Source: Roseiarcus sp963765375 (GTDB lineage: Bacteria > Pseudomonadota > Alphaproteobacteria > Rhizobiales > Beijerinckiaceae). Taken from it: DNA of 64,000 nucleotides. Position 1 is the stretch's first letter; each line of letters opens with the position of its first letter. This document shows positions 55,433 to 64,000 of this stretch, piece after piece. The DNA is taken from the NCBI GenBank assembly GCA_963765375.1, contig CAVXVZ010000001.1:124001-188000 (forward strand). The letters run 5' to 3'. Made by a program: the position numbers and the translations under genes. Under the pieces are notes generated by a model, which was not told the origin of the DNA, did no database searches, and saw only the letters and a list, made by a program, of their open reading frames with translations.

Positions 55433-56941
55433 TTGCCCGGCCGACACGTCACCGATCGTCAGATGAGGCTATTCATGAACTTGCGTCGCAACCATTCGCC
55501 GGCGATTGCCGGCGCGAAAGCCGGATTCAGCACGGCCGCCGCCTACCGTATTGAAAAGGATCCTCGGCTTCCCAGCCAAAAGAAGGCGCGTCGAGAACGA
55601 CGTCGAGCCGATCCCTTCGCCGATGTCTGGGACAATGAAGTCGTCCCGATGTTGAAGGCCGCGCCCGGACTGAGACCGATTGCCGTCTTCGGAGAACTCT
55701 GCCGTCGGCATCCAGACCTGGGCGACGGAACGCGGCGGACCCTCGAGCGCCGCATCCGGGCTTGGCGGGCGGTGAACGGTCCGGATCGGGAGGTCATCTT
55801 TCGCCAGGAGCATCCTCCGGGCCGGATGGGACTGTCGGACTTCACGGAAGTGGCCGATCTCGGCGTCACCATTGCCGGCGAGCTTCTCGACTGCCGACTT
55901 TATCACTTCCGCTTGCCCTTTTCCGGCTTCGAGCACGCCCATGTCGTGCTCGGCGGTGAAAGTTTCGTCGCGCTGGCGGAAGGGCTACAGAACGCCCTCT
56001 GGGCGCTGGGCGGCGTTCCCGAGCAACATCGCAGCGACAGTCTCTCGGCGGCCTTCCGTAATCTGGGCGCCGACGCCAAGGAGGATTTGACGAAGCGCTA
56101 CGAAGCGTTCTGCGCCCATTACGGCATGACGCCGACCCGCAACAATCCAGGCGTCAGCCACGAGAACGGCTCGATCGAGAGCGCCCACGGCCATCTCAAG
56201 AGAGCGCTCGCCGACGCCCTGTTGCTGCGCGCCTCGCGAGATTTTGACGATCTCACCGCATGGCGGGGCTTCGTCGACGACATCGTTGGCCGCGGCAACC
56301 TCCGCAACGCCAAGCGCATCGATCAAGAGCGAATGGCGTTGAACAAGCTGCCGGTCCGCAAGACCGCTGACTACGAGGAGGTCAACGTCGACGTCACCAG
56401 CTCCAGCGCCTTCACGCTGCGCAAGGTGTTCTACTCGGTTCCCTCGCGACTGATCGGCCATCGGCTGCGGGTGCGCCTTTATGACGATCGGCTCGAATGT
56501 TTCCAGGGCTCGACGCCCATCGTCGTCTTGCGACGCGGTCGGCCCCGGCCGAACGGCAAACATGGTCATGTCGTCGACTACCGTCACGTCATCCATTCCC
56601 TGCGCCGCAAGCCCATGGCGCTGCTCAATCTGGTCTATCGCGATCAACTCTTCCCCCGCCGAGCCTTCGCCCTGGCGTTCGACGCCTTGCTCGCCGGTCT
56701 CGGTGAGAGACCAGCTTGCCGCGCCATGGTCGGGATTCTCGCGCTCGCGTTCGAGCGCTCCTGCGAGGCCGAACTCGCCCTCGCGTTGCAAGCGGCTCTC
56801 GACGACGGCGTCCTTCCCGATCTCGCTGCGCTGATCGAACGCTTCCGGCCAAAGGACGCCGCATTGCCCGTCGTCGTCGTCAGGCTGCCATCCCTCGCCA
56901 TCTACGATCAGATCGCGACAAGCGTTGGAGAAGCGGCATGA
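55433..56941 (+). CDS. istA: IS21-family transposase IstA
   Basis: About 502 residues; the start is uncertain (TTG 55433 or ATG 55463). HTH (RRNHSPAIAGAKAGFSTAAA), DDE core with GRMGLSDFTEVADLGVTIAG (Asp), EQHRSDSLSAAF (Asp) and NPGVSHENGSIESAHGHLK (Glu), and the beta-barrel domain (RKVFYSVPSRLIGHRLRV). Stop overlaps istB by 4 bp. Confidence 0.93.
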   Translation: MPGRHVTDRQMRLFMNLRRNHSPAIAGAKAGFSTAAAYRIEKDPRLPSQKKARRERRRADPFADVWDNEVVPMLKAAPGLRPIAVFGELCRRHPDLGDGTRRTLERRIRAWRAVNGPDREVIFRQEHPPGRMGLSDFTEVADLGVTIAGELLDCRLYHFRLPFSGFEHAHVVLGGESFVALAEGLQNALWALGGVPEQHRSDSLSAAFRNLGADAKEDLTKRYEAFCAHYGMTPTRNNPGVSHENGSIESAHGHLKRALADALLLRASRDFDDLTAWRGFVDDIVGRGNLRNAKRIDQERMALNKLPVRKTADYEEVNVDVTSSSAFTLRKVFYSVPSRLIGHRLRVRLYDDRLECFQGSTPIVVLRRGRPRPNGKHGHVVDYRHVIHSLRRKPMALLNLVYRDQLFPRRAFALAFDALLAGLGERPACRAMVGILALAFERSCEAELALALQAALDDGVLPDLAALIERFRPKDAALPVVVVRLPSLAIYDQIATSVGEAA

Positions 56942-57747
56942 AGGCGACCGACAAGATCGACGCCGCCCGCATCGACCTGCTGCTTGGCGAGTTGCGACTG
57001 CCCGGCATCAAGCTGATCTGGGCCGCCCTGGCGGCGACCGCCGACAAGGAAGGCTGGCCCGCCGCCCGCTTCCTGGCGGCCCTCGCCGAACAGGAGATGG
57101 TGGAGCGAAACCGCCGTCGCTTCGAACGGCATCTGGAGGAAGCGCGATTGCCGCCGGGAAAGACCCTCGACACGTTCGACTTCACCGCAGTGCCTATGAT
57201 CTCGAAGGCGCAGGTGCAGGTGCTCGCCGCCGGCGACGCCTGGCTCGAAAAGGGAGCCAATCTTTTGTGCTTCGGGCCGCCCGGCGTCGGGAAATCCCAT
57301 CTCGCGGCGGCGCTCGGTTTGGCCTTGATCGAAAAGGGTTGGCGCGTTCTGTTCACCCGGACCACCGACCTTGTGCAAAAGCTTCAGATCGCACGCCGCG
57401 ATCTTGCCCTCGAAGCCGCGATCGCCAAACTCGACAAATATCATCTGCTGGTCCTCGACGATCTCGCCTATGTCACCAAGGACCAGGCGGAGACGAGCGT
57501 TCTGTTCGAACTGATCAGCGCGCGATACGAGCGCCGATCCATGCTCATCACCGCCAACCAGCCCTTCGGCGAATGGGGAAAAATCTTCTCCGATCAAGCC
57601 ATGACGCTCGCGGCCATCGATCGTATCGTGCATCACGCCACGATCCTCGAAATGAACGTCGACAGCTATCGGCGAAAGGAAGCCGCCGACAACGCCCGTG
57701 GACCCGGACGCCCGCCGACGCGCGCGACAATCAAGGGATCATCCTGA
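56938..57747 (+). CDS. istB: IS21-family AAA+ helper ATPase IstB
   Basis: 269 residues from ATG 56938 in an ATGA overlap with istA. Walker A GPPGVGKSHLAAALG, Walker B LLVLDDLAYV, sensor SMLITANQPFGEW and the family C-terminus (YRRKEAADNARGPGRPPTRA). It helps IstA choose the target. Confidence 0.95.
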   Translation: MKATDKIDAARIDLLLGELRLPGIKLIWAALAATADKEGWPAARFLAALAEQEMVERNRRRFERHLEEARLPPGKTLDTFDFTAVPMISKAQVQVLAAGDAWLEKGANLLCFGPPGVGKSHLAAALGLALIEKGWRVLFTRTTDLVQKLQIARRDLALEAAIAKLDKYHLLVLDDLAYVTKDQAETSVLFELISARYERRSMLITANQPFGEWGKIFSDQAMTLAAIDRIVHHATILEMNVDSYRRKEAADNARGPGRPPTRATIKGSS

Positions 57748-57881
57748 TTGTCGCTCCGCGACAATCAAACCATCTCTCGACAAAATAGCGCTTGCGTTAT
57801 CGCCGCGCCGCGACAATCATCACCTCGCCGCGACCGCCAAAATGGCCATCCTGATTGTCGCTGCTTTCCATCCAGATTGTC

Positions 57882-58116
57882 GCGCTACACGAAATAGCCC
57901 CTGCCGCAGGGCCACTACCGCACCTCCATCGCCAGTCAACGCAAAACCGCCGATCTCGCTCGTCATCGGCCAGCTGCGCGTTGCTTCATGGTCCAGGCAG
58001 TAGCGGTGCAGCGCTGGCGCCTTGACGTCGATCCAGTAGAGCGCGCGCTCGCCCGCGACCCAGGTTGGGGATTCGCCGATCGTCGCGTGGCAGTCTAGCA
58101 CCGTCTCGATCGCCAT
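57882..58116 (-). pseudogene. SMP-30/gluconolactonase-family protein, N-terminal part
   Basis: ATG 58116, with GAGGAGG upstream, begins MAIETVLDCHATIGESPTWV with the catalytic Glu, then ALYWIDVKAPALHRY and LRQGLFRVA, where IS21 follows. See the C-terminal part at 54580-55244. Confidence 0.9.
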
Positions 58117-58484
58117 TGCGACCTCCTCGCATAATAACCCGTGCTGCGCGAGCCCGTTCCCATTGTCGGCGCATACTGACCGCTGGCATGTCGCGACCGG
58201 CCCCCAGTTCAACAGGAACCCCAATAAGCCCGTCACGTTTACTATGTGCCAACGAGATCGCCGACTGGGAAGCGGCAGGGGGTGGCACTTTCACCGGACC
58301 TCGTCAAAGCGGTCGCTCGCTGCCACGGTCCGCTCATCCCTTCACCCCGGGTTCTCCGGGCCGGCGCGAAGGTTCGTTTGCCGCGGCAACGGAACCAAAA
58401 GTATGATCTAGTTCTCTTATTCGTAACGAGCGCGAGCTGCAGCGCGAGGCGATTGAGGATCTCGCCCTGTAAGGAACGGCTCCG
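58117..58484. promoter_or_regulatory. Divergent intergenic region between SMP-30 and GH15 genes
   Basis: No gene. It separates two divergent start sites and should hold both promoters; TTGACA-like and TATAAT-like boxes are not clear enough to name. AAGGAAC lies 10 bp before the GH15 ATG. Confidence 0.4.
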
Positions 58485-59582
58485 ATGACATCGACGATCC
58501 AGGACTATGCGATCATCGGAGACGGCCGCAGTTGCGCGCTGATCTCCAAGACGGGATCGATCGATTTTCTGTGCTGGCCGCGGTTCGACAGCGACGCATG
58601 TCTTGCAGCGCTGCTTGGTGACGAGCGTCACGGTTATTGGCGCATTTCGCCGGCCGGATATGTCTCGGAGACTACCCGCCGCTATCGCGACGATACGACG
58701 ATCCTGGAGACCGAGCATGAGACCGATACCGGTCGCGTGCGCGTGACGGACCTTATGCCTTGGCGCGACGGTGCCTCGTCGATCATCCGCATCGTGGAGG
58801 GGCTGGAGGGCGAGGTGCAGATGGCGATGTCGCTGAGGCTGCGCTTCGGCTACGGCCAGATTGCACCCTGGACGCAACGCCACAAACGGGGCCTTATTTT
58901 CGAGATCGGCCCGGATCGCGTCGCCCTCGATTGCCCCGTCGAACTGACGATCGAGACCGAGGAGGCCAGCGCCCGCTTCAATGCTCACCAAGGGCGCGAA
59001 GATCGCGTTCGTCCTAGGGTATTCGCCAGCAACGTTGCCGCTGCCCTCGCCCTTGAAGGTCGGCGCCCTCGTCAAGGCGACGGAGAAGGAATGGAGGGCG
59101 TGGATCGGACGATTCAAGGCAAAAAGCCGCTGGGAGGGCGCGGTGCGACGCTCGCTGATCACACTGCGTATGTTGATCGATCGTGAAAGCGGTGGGATTG
59201 TCGCTGCCGCGACACTGGGACTGCCAGAAATTCCGGGCGGATCGGCGAACTGGGACTATCGCTACTGTTGGCTGCGCGACTCCACTTTCACGTTGACCGC
59301 GCTGCTCAACGCCGGTTTCCACGTCGAGGCGACGCGCTGGCGCTACTGGATCCTGCGTGCGGTCGCAGGTGAGCCCACAGCGATGCAGATCGTCTACCGG
59401 ATCGACGGCCGCCGCCGCCTGTCAGAATACGAGTTGGACAGGCTGCCCGGTTATCAGGGTGCAACTCCAGTCCGTATCGGCAACGCCGCTTCGGGTCAGA
59501 CGCAGCTGGACGTCTTCGGCGAGTTGATCGACAGCTTCGACGTGTTGGCCCAGGCTGGAATAGAGCGCACGCCGCGCGTCGT

Positions 59583-60789
59583 GAGGCTTATCCCGTTGTC
59601 CCAGGTTCGTCTATATGTAGTGGATGCACCGGTTTGATGGGTTGGTTTGGGTCAGCGCCGAGCGCTGGCGGCGCACCGTCCTGTCGCATTCCGGTGGCGG
59701 TCTTGCGGCGGCGCGGCCTCCGCCTGATCGTTTGGACGCCCTTTCGAGGATTGTCTCGTTTGACGATGTCCCAGTAGCTCGCAGGCGCATGATGTGCGGC
59801 CAGCCCGAGCAAGGCTTCGAACGAAACGTGCCGGTGGAAGCGGCGATTGTAGCGAAAGACGAATTCATTGAGATAGGTGTCGACATGCGTGCGGCGCAGG
59901 CCATGATACGTGCCCAGGCCCCATCGCTTCATCAATGAGAAGGCTCGGTGGATCCAGGGCAAGACAACATGTCCCGACATTTTTCCGACAATGCGCGGAT
60001 CGTGCCGGTAGTCGGTTAATCCAGGATAGGACGCGTGGCCGTCGGTGAGGAGCGTGGCTCCACGCTTCACGTTGGCTCTCACGAAAGCCTCGATCGACGC
60101 CGCGGAATTGTCGGCGATCATAGCGAGGCGTATTCGGCCGGAGCGCGTATCGAGATATTTGGCGTGCTTGCGTCGCGGCTTGGGCTGGTTGGTGTCGCGA
60201 TCAATCACCTCGACGGCCCCGGCGACGAGGATTTTGCCGGCATTGTCGCGCTCGAAAAAGGCTTCGCCTTCGCGGAAGGGAATTTCCGCCTGATCGACTT
60301 CGACGACGCCCTCCAAGGGATCGCGATCCGGGTCGACCATCGACCGGCGCAATTTCTGCGTCAGCAGCCAAGCGGTCTTGTAAGTGACGCCGAGTTGATC
60401 CTCCAATTGCCGCGCCGACATGCCGTTGGAATGTGTCGCCATGAGATGTGCCGCCCAGAACCACGAGGTCAGCGGCAGCTTGGAACGATGCATCACCGTT
60501 CCCGCCGTGGCCGAAGTCTGTCGACCGCAATCGAGGCATTCGTATGTGTAAGCCCGGCTCTTCAGCGCCGCGGCGCGTTGCTCGCCACAGCCGGGACAGA
60601 CAAAACCCTTCGACCAACGCCGCTTCAACAAAAAGGCGGCGCAGCTCGTCTCGTCGGGAAACGTCTCTTGAAACTGCGAAAGCGATCGGCCTTTGGCCAT
60701 TGCGCGCCCCGTCGCGGTCGCCTCGAACAGCGACTCAACTACGCCCGCATACCACATCTAGGGCCACCTGGGACAGCGGGATAAGCCTC
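59583..60789 (-). mobile_element. IS1595-family insertion sequence with 8-bp target duplication
   Basis: 1207 bp. Ends gaggcttatcccgttgtccc and, inward from the right, gaggcttatcccgctgtccc. cgcgtcgt is duplicated at 59575-59582 and 60790-60797. The total of 1215 bp inserted is a multiple of three. Confidence 0.94.
59588..60700 (-). CDS. IS1595-family transposase (ISXO2-like)
   Basis: About 370 residues from ATG 60700 (MAKGRSLSQFQETFPDETSC). N-terminal zinc ribbon (FVCPGCGEQRAA, YECLDCGRQTS), then the DDE/ISXO2 domain: VVEVDQAEIPFREGE (first Asp), LTDGHASYPGLTDY (second Asp), WIHRAFSLMKRWGLGTYHG and NEFVFRYNRRFHRH. The stop lies within the terminal repeat. Intact. Confidence 0.93.
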   Translation of the reverse strand: MAKGRSLSQFQETFPDETSCAAFLLKRRWSKGFVCPGCGEQRAAALKSRAYTYECLDCGRQTSATAGTVMHRSKLPLTSWFWAAHLMATHSNGMSARQLEDQLGVTYKTAWLLTQKLRRSMVDPDRDPLEGVVEVDQAEIPFREGEAFFERDNAGKILVAGAVEVIDRDTNQPKPRRKHAKYLDTRSGRIRLAMIADNSAASIEAFVRANVKRGATLLTDGHASYPGLTDYRHDPRIVGKMSGHVVLPWIHRAFSLMKRWGLGTYHGLRRTHVDTYLNEFVFRYNRRFHRHVSFEALLGLAAHHAPASYWDIVKRDNPRKGVQTIRRRPRRRKTATGMRQDGAPPALGADPNQPIKPVHPLHIDEPGTTG

Positions 60790-61472
60790 CGCGTCGTAAC
60801 CATCGAAACCGCCATCGTGGAACATCTCGAGAAAGCTTGGAATGAACCGAGCGCTGACATCTGGGAAGGTCGGGGTGACCAGCAATGTTATACCTATTCG
60901 CAGGTCATGGCCTGGGTTGGCGTCACTCGCTTCCTTGCGGCGCATGCCAACGACGATCACGTCGATCGTGCGTTGATTGCTCGGCTAGAGGAACTTAAGG
61001 AAGTCATCCATCGCACCGTGTGCGAGCACGGCTATAGCAGTGATCTCGGCCACTTCGTCCAGCGCTACGGTAGCGACATCCTCGATGCGTCGCTGTTACT
61101 GCTGCCGCTCGTCGGCTTCCTTCCCGTTGATGATGCGCGGATTGCCGGCACGATCGCGGCGATCGAGCGCGACCTGATGGAGGGTGGGCTGGTACGCCGA
61201 AAGCCGTCGAAACCGGATAGCCACGACGAGGGCGCGTTCCTCGTCTGCTCGTGCTGGCTGGCGGACTGCTACAAGATGCAGGGCCGCGACGACGAAGCGG
61301 CGACGATGCTGGAGCGGGTGATCGGACTTTCGAACGATGTGGGCCTGCTCAGCGAGAAATATGATGTGCGCAATCACAACTTGATCGGCAATATTCCCCA
61401 GGCCCTGACCCATCTCGGCCTGATCAACACCGCCTTGTTTCTTTCGGGCCCCGTGATCCAACGAGCCGGCGG

Positions 61473-62326
61473 ATGAAAGTATCGCGCATGCGCCGTTTGC
61501 TTTTCACGACGCTCCCCGTTTTCCTGCTCAGCGGATGCGCGGTCCTGAAGCTGGGCGTGGTGAATCACCCGGTCCGATCGCCGCAAGCCAATGGCGGCTC
61601 TACATAATCGTCGGGATCGTGCTGATCTTCGTCGCCGGGCCGGTGCTGTTGCTCACCCCAATCGTTGCCTGGCATTATCGACTTTCGAACAAGCATCACG
61701 CATTCAGGCCGAAATGGGATTTTTCCTGGCCTCTCGAAGCCTTTATCTGGATCCCGCCGATCGGGATCGTCGTCGGCCTTAGCTTCGTGCTGTGGGGCTA
61801 CACGCACACGCTCGATCCCTATCGGCCGATCGCGTCCGACCAACCACCGCTCGAAGTTCAGGCGGTGGGATTCGACTGGAAATGGCTCTTCGTCTACCCG
61901 GACCAGCACATCGCGGCCATTAACCAGTTGACCGTACCGGTCGGGCGACCTGTCCATATCAGCCTGACCAGCGGCACGGTCATGCAGTCATTGCTGATCC
62001 CCCAACTCGCAGGCCAGATTTACGCGATGGCAGGGATGACAACTCAGCTCAACATCGCGGCGTCCCGGACAGGCGTCTATCGAGGCAGGAACACGCAGTA
62101 CAATGGAACGGGCTTCGCGACCCAGGAATTCGACGTGACCGCGCTTCCCGCAGCCGATTATGATCGCTGGGTTGCGAGCGTGCGCGCGTCTGTTCATCCG
62201 CTCGATCAGACCGCCTATGCCGAACTCTTCAAGAAGTCGTCAGCGCCGCAGCCAATCATCTTCTCGTCGGTCCCTCCGAACCTGTTCCAACGCATCCTCG
62301 TCCAGTCTCGGGAGACCCGGCCATGA
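61473..62326 (+). pseudogene. cyoA: Cytochrome bo-type quinol oxidase subunit II, frameshifted near the N-terminus
   Basis: ATG 61473 overlaps the GH15 stop and begins a lipoprotein signal peptide, MRRLLFTTLPVFLLSGCAVL (lipobox LSGC). Near 61565 the frame shifts; the rest, GPIAASQWRLYIIVGIVLIF (first TM), FIWIPPIGIVVGLSFVLWGY (second TM) and the cupredoxin-like domain (VQAVGFDWKWLFVYPDQ, NQLTVPVGRPVHISLTSG), runs to 62326. CuA ligands are absent, as in quinol oxidases. Without the shift the protein would have about 284 residues. Stop overlaps cyoB (ATGA). Confidence 0.88.
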
Positions 62327-64000
62327 CTCAGGGCGTCTGGCCCGTAGTGCTGGGCCGCTTCGACTGGCAGTCGCTGCCGTTCGTCCGCGCCTGGGATAAT
62401 CCGACCGCGAGCGAAATCATTGGTGCCGGCGCCGCCACGATCGTCATCATCGGCGCCGTCTTCGTGACCGCGCTGATCACGGGGCTCGGCAAGTGGCGCT
62501 ATCTGTGGCGCGACTGGTTTACAAGCCTCGACCACAAGAAGATCGGCATCATGTATGTCGTGATCGCGTTCGTGATGCTCGCTCGCGCGCTAATCGAAGG
62601 GGTGCTGATGCGGGTGCAGCAAGCCTCGGCAATCAATTCCTCCGGCCTCCTCGCGCCGGATCATTTCGCGCAACTGTTCAGCACCCACGGTTCGATCATG
62701 ATCTTCTTCATGGCCATGCCGTTTCTCACAGGTGCGATCAACTAAGTGATGCCGCTCCAAATCGGTAGCCGCGACGTTGCCTTCCCGCTGCTTAACTCGA
62801 TCAGCCTATGGCTGACGGGAGGGGCTGCCGGGTTGATGATGGTGTCCCTCGTGATAGGCGAGTTTTCGACCGGCGGCTGGAGCGGATACCCGCCTTACAC
62901 GGAACTCGCTTTCAGCCCCGGAGTAGGACCCGATTACTGGATCTGGGCCTTGTCGCTGGGCTCGATCGGATCGACGCTGACAGGGCTAAATTTCGCCGTC
63001 ACCATCTACAAAATGCGCTGTCCGGGCATGACGCTCATGCGGATGACGCTGTTCGTCTGGACCGCCCTATGCACTTCGATCATGATGATCTTCGCAATGC
63101 CGCCGTTGACCGTTGCGACCGCGCTGCTCGCGCTCGATCGCTACCTCGGGTTTCACTTCTTTACGAATGACCTCGGCGGCAACATGATGAACTACGCCAA
63201 TTTGTTCTGGCTGTTCGGCCACCCAGAAGTCTATATCCTGATCCTGCCCGCGTTCGGGATCTATTCCGAGGTTGTTTCAGTCTTCTCCAGCAAAGAGCTG
63301 TACGGCTACACCTCGCTGGTGATCGCAACCATGTCGATCGCGATCCTGTCGTTCACCGTCTGGCTCCACCATTTTTTCACAATGGGCCAGAATGCAAATA
63401 TCAACGCCGCGTTCGGCATCGCAACGATGACAATCGGAGTGCCCACGGGCGTCAAGATCTACGACTGGATTTGGACAATGTTTCGCGGGCAGGTGCGGTT
63501 CACAGTGCCAATGCTCTATTCGCTCGCCTTCATGATAACATTTACGATCGGAGGACTGAGCGGGATCATCCTGGCCTTCCCGCCTCTCGACTATCTCGTT
63601 CACACACATTGTTCCTGGTAGCCCATTTTCACAATGTCATCATACCGGGCGTGCTTTATGGACTGCTCGCGGGATATCATTACTGGTTTCCCAAGGCGTA
63701 CGGCTTTCGGCTCAGCGAGAAATGGGGGCGTATCTCGTTCGGCTGCTGGGTATTCGGCTTCTATCTCGCATTCATGCCGCTCTATGTCCTGGGCTTCGCG
63801 GGCGTCGCGCGCCGAACCCAAGGAATGTTCGATCCTATATTTCGACCCTGGCTCTATGTCGCCGGCGTCGGCGCGCTGATCCTGCTCGCGGCGCTCGGCG
63901 CTTTGTTCGTCCAGCTGTGGGTCAGCATTCGCGACCGCGATGATAACCGCGTCACCGCAGGCGATCCCTGGGATGGTCGAGGGCTCGAATGGTCGATGTC
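62323..64000 (+). pseudogene. cyoB: Cytochrome bo-type quinol oxidase subunit I, nonsense codon and frameshift; 3' end outside window
   Basis: ATG 62323 overlaps cyoA. The heme-copper core is visible: STHGSIMIFFMAMPFLTGAI (heme ligand His), LFWLFGHPEVYILILPAFGI (His-Tyr cross-link motif), WLHHFFTMGQNANINAAFGI (CuB His pair). At 62743-62745 a TAA stands where relatives have a Tyr codon (GAIN-stop-VMPLQIG). At about 63605 one A is missing (CACACACATTG where CACAACACATTG is expected), so the rest, LVAHFHNVIIPGVLYGLLAG to the window end, is in another frame. The oxidase cannot be made from this copy. Confidence 0.92.

Larger units (their letters stand above)
55249..57881 (+). mobile_element. IS21-family insertion sequence with 4-bp target duplication
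   Basis: 2633 bp. Both ends start gacaatctggatg and carry a second internal repeat gcgacaatcaggatg; more gcgacaatc copies lie at 57747-57880, the multiple transposase sites typical of IS21. gcgc is duplicated at 55245-55248 and 57882-57885. Both istA and istB are intact. Confidence 0.93.
58485..61476 (+). pseudogene. Glycoside hydrolase family 15 (glucoamylase/trehalase type), frameshifted and split by IS1595
   Basis: Frame 3 from ATG 58485 gives the N-terminal beta domain (TIQDYAIIGDGRSCALISKT, FLCWPRFDSDACLAALLGD). Near 58980 a one-base shift moves to frame 1 (LTKGAKIAFVLGYSP; NWDYRYCWLRDSTFTLTALL with the substrate-binding WRD). At 59574 the IS interrupts; from 60798 the catalytic domain resumes in frame with VVTIETAIVEHLEKAWNEP, SADIWEGRGDQQCYTYS (catalytic Glu), then DSHDEGAFLVCSCWLADCY to the stop at 61476. 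Rebuilt length is about 590 residues. Its stop overlaps the cyoA start. Confidence 0.9.

Overview
The window looks like a stretch of a GC-rich alphaproteobacterial genome, probably order Hyphomicrobiales (rhizobia or methylotroph-like). I infer this from base composition, the groES-groEL pair with a CIRCE operator, the terminase type, the strand-loop-strand repeat protein and the types of insertion sequence (IS); no rRNA or marker gene fixes the genus. It is heavily invaded by mobile DNA. I count at least eleven insertion sequences of the IS3, IS66, IS1380, IS110, IS21, IS1595, IS5 and IS6 families, a group II intron fragment, two tyrosine integrases and one serine recombinase. For most of the IS copies, terminal repeats and target duplications can be read directly, so many broken host genes can be rebuilt. 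Most non-mobile genes carry frameshifts, nonsense codons or insertions, which suggests a decaying genomic island or a genome in a phase of IS expansion.

Layout. 0-4.3 kb: the end of a STAND ATPase/TPR protein (frameshifted), a polytopic membrane protein and a FecR-domain secreted protein. 4.6-10.2 kb: a frameshifted integrase followed by GGCGTAAC iterons, a broken sugar ABC permease, a cupin protein, an IS3 element with 3-bp target duplication and a broken methyltransferase. 10.8-12.8 kb: an IS5 remnant and the 5' part of a group II intron. 13.3-15.0 kb: an intact two-gene module of unknown function. 15.2-19.5 kb: small and secreted proteins, including a frameshifted TPR protein. 19.8-22.7 kb: a phage terminase split by a second copy of the same IS3 element.

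22.7-36.4 kb: fragments of a HEPN-like protein, a DUF429 protein and a PLD-like nuclease, buried in nested insertions (an IS3-like element; IS66 in IS1380; two inverted copies of an IS3-like element each carrying an IS110). 36.4-38.2 kb: a broken MFS exporter and a sulfotransferase remnant. 38.4-42.4 kb: a lasso-type RiPP gene set on the minus strand (PqqD-like recognition protein, B2 protease, asparagine-synthetase-like cyclase) followed by three related repeat-rich precursor-like ORFs. This is the strongest candidate for a new system. 42.6-47.5 kb: a serine hydrolase cut exactly at its catalytic SxxK motif by a 3.4-kb IS1380-type unit that carries a strand-loop-strand surface-protein gene. 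47.5-53.5 kb: a TAP-like alpha/beta hydrolase, an integrase remnant, CIRCE-groES-groEL, decayed zinc-finger genes and a resolvase. 53.6-61.5 kb: an IS6 remnant, an SMP-30 gene split by IS21 and a GH15 gene split by IS1595. 61.5-64 kb: cyoA and cyoB of a cytochrome bo-type quinol oxidase, both damaged.

Working units are few: groES-groEL, the lasso-type operon (B1, B2 and C genes overlapping or closely spaced), the two-gene module at 13.3 kb, the cupin protein, the alpha/beta hydrolase, the resolvase and several intact transposases. The remaining genes are mostly fossils whose junctions record the order of insertion.
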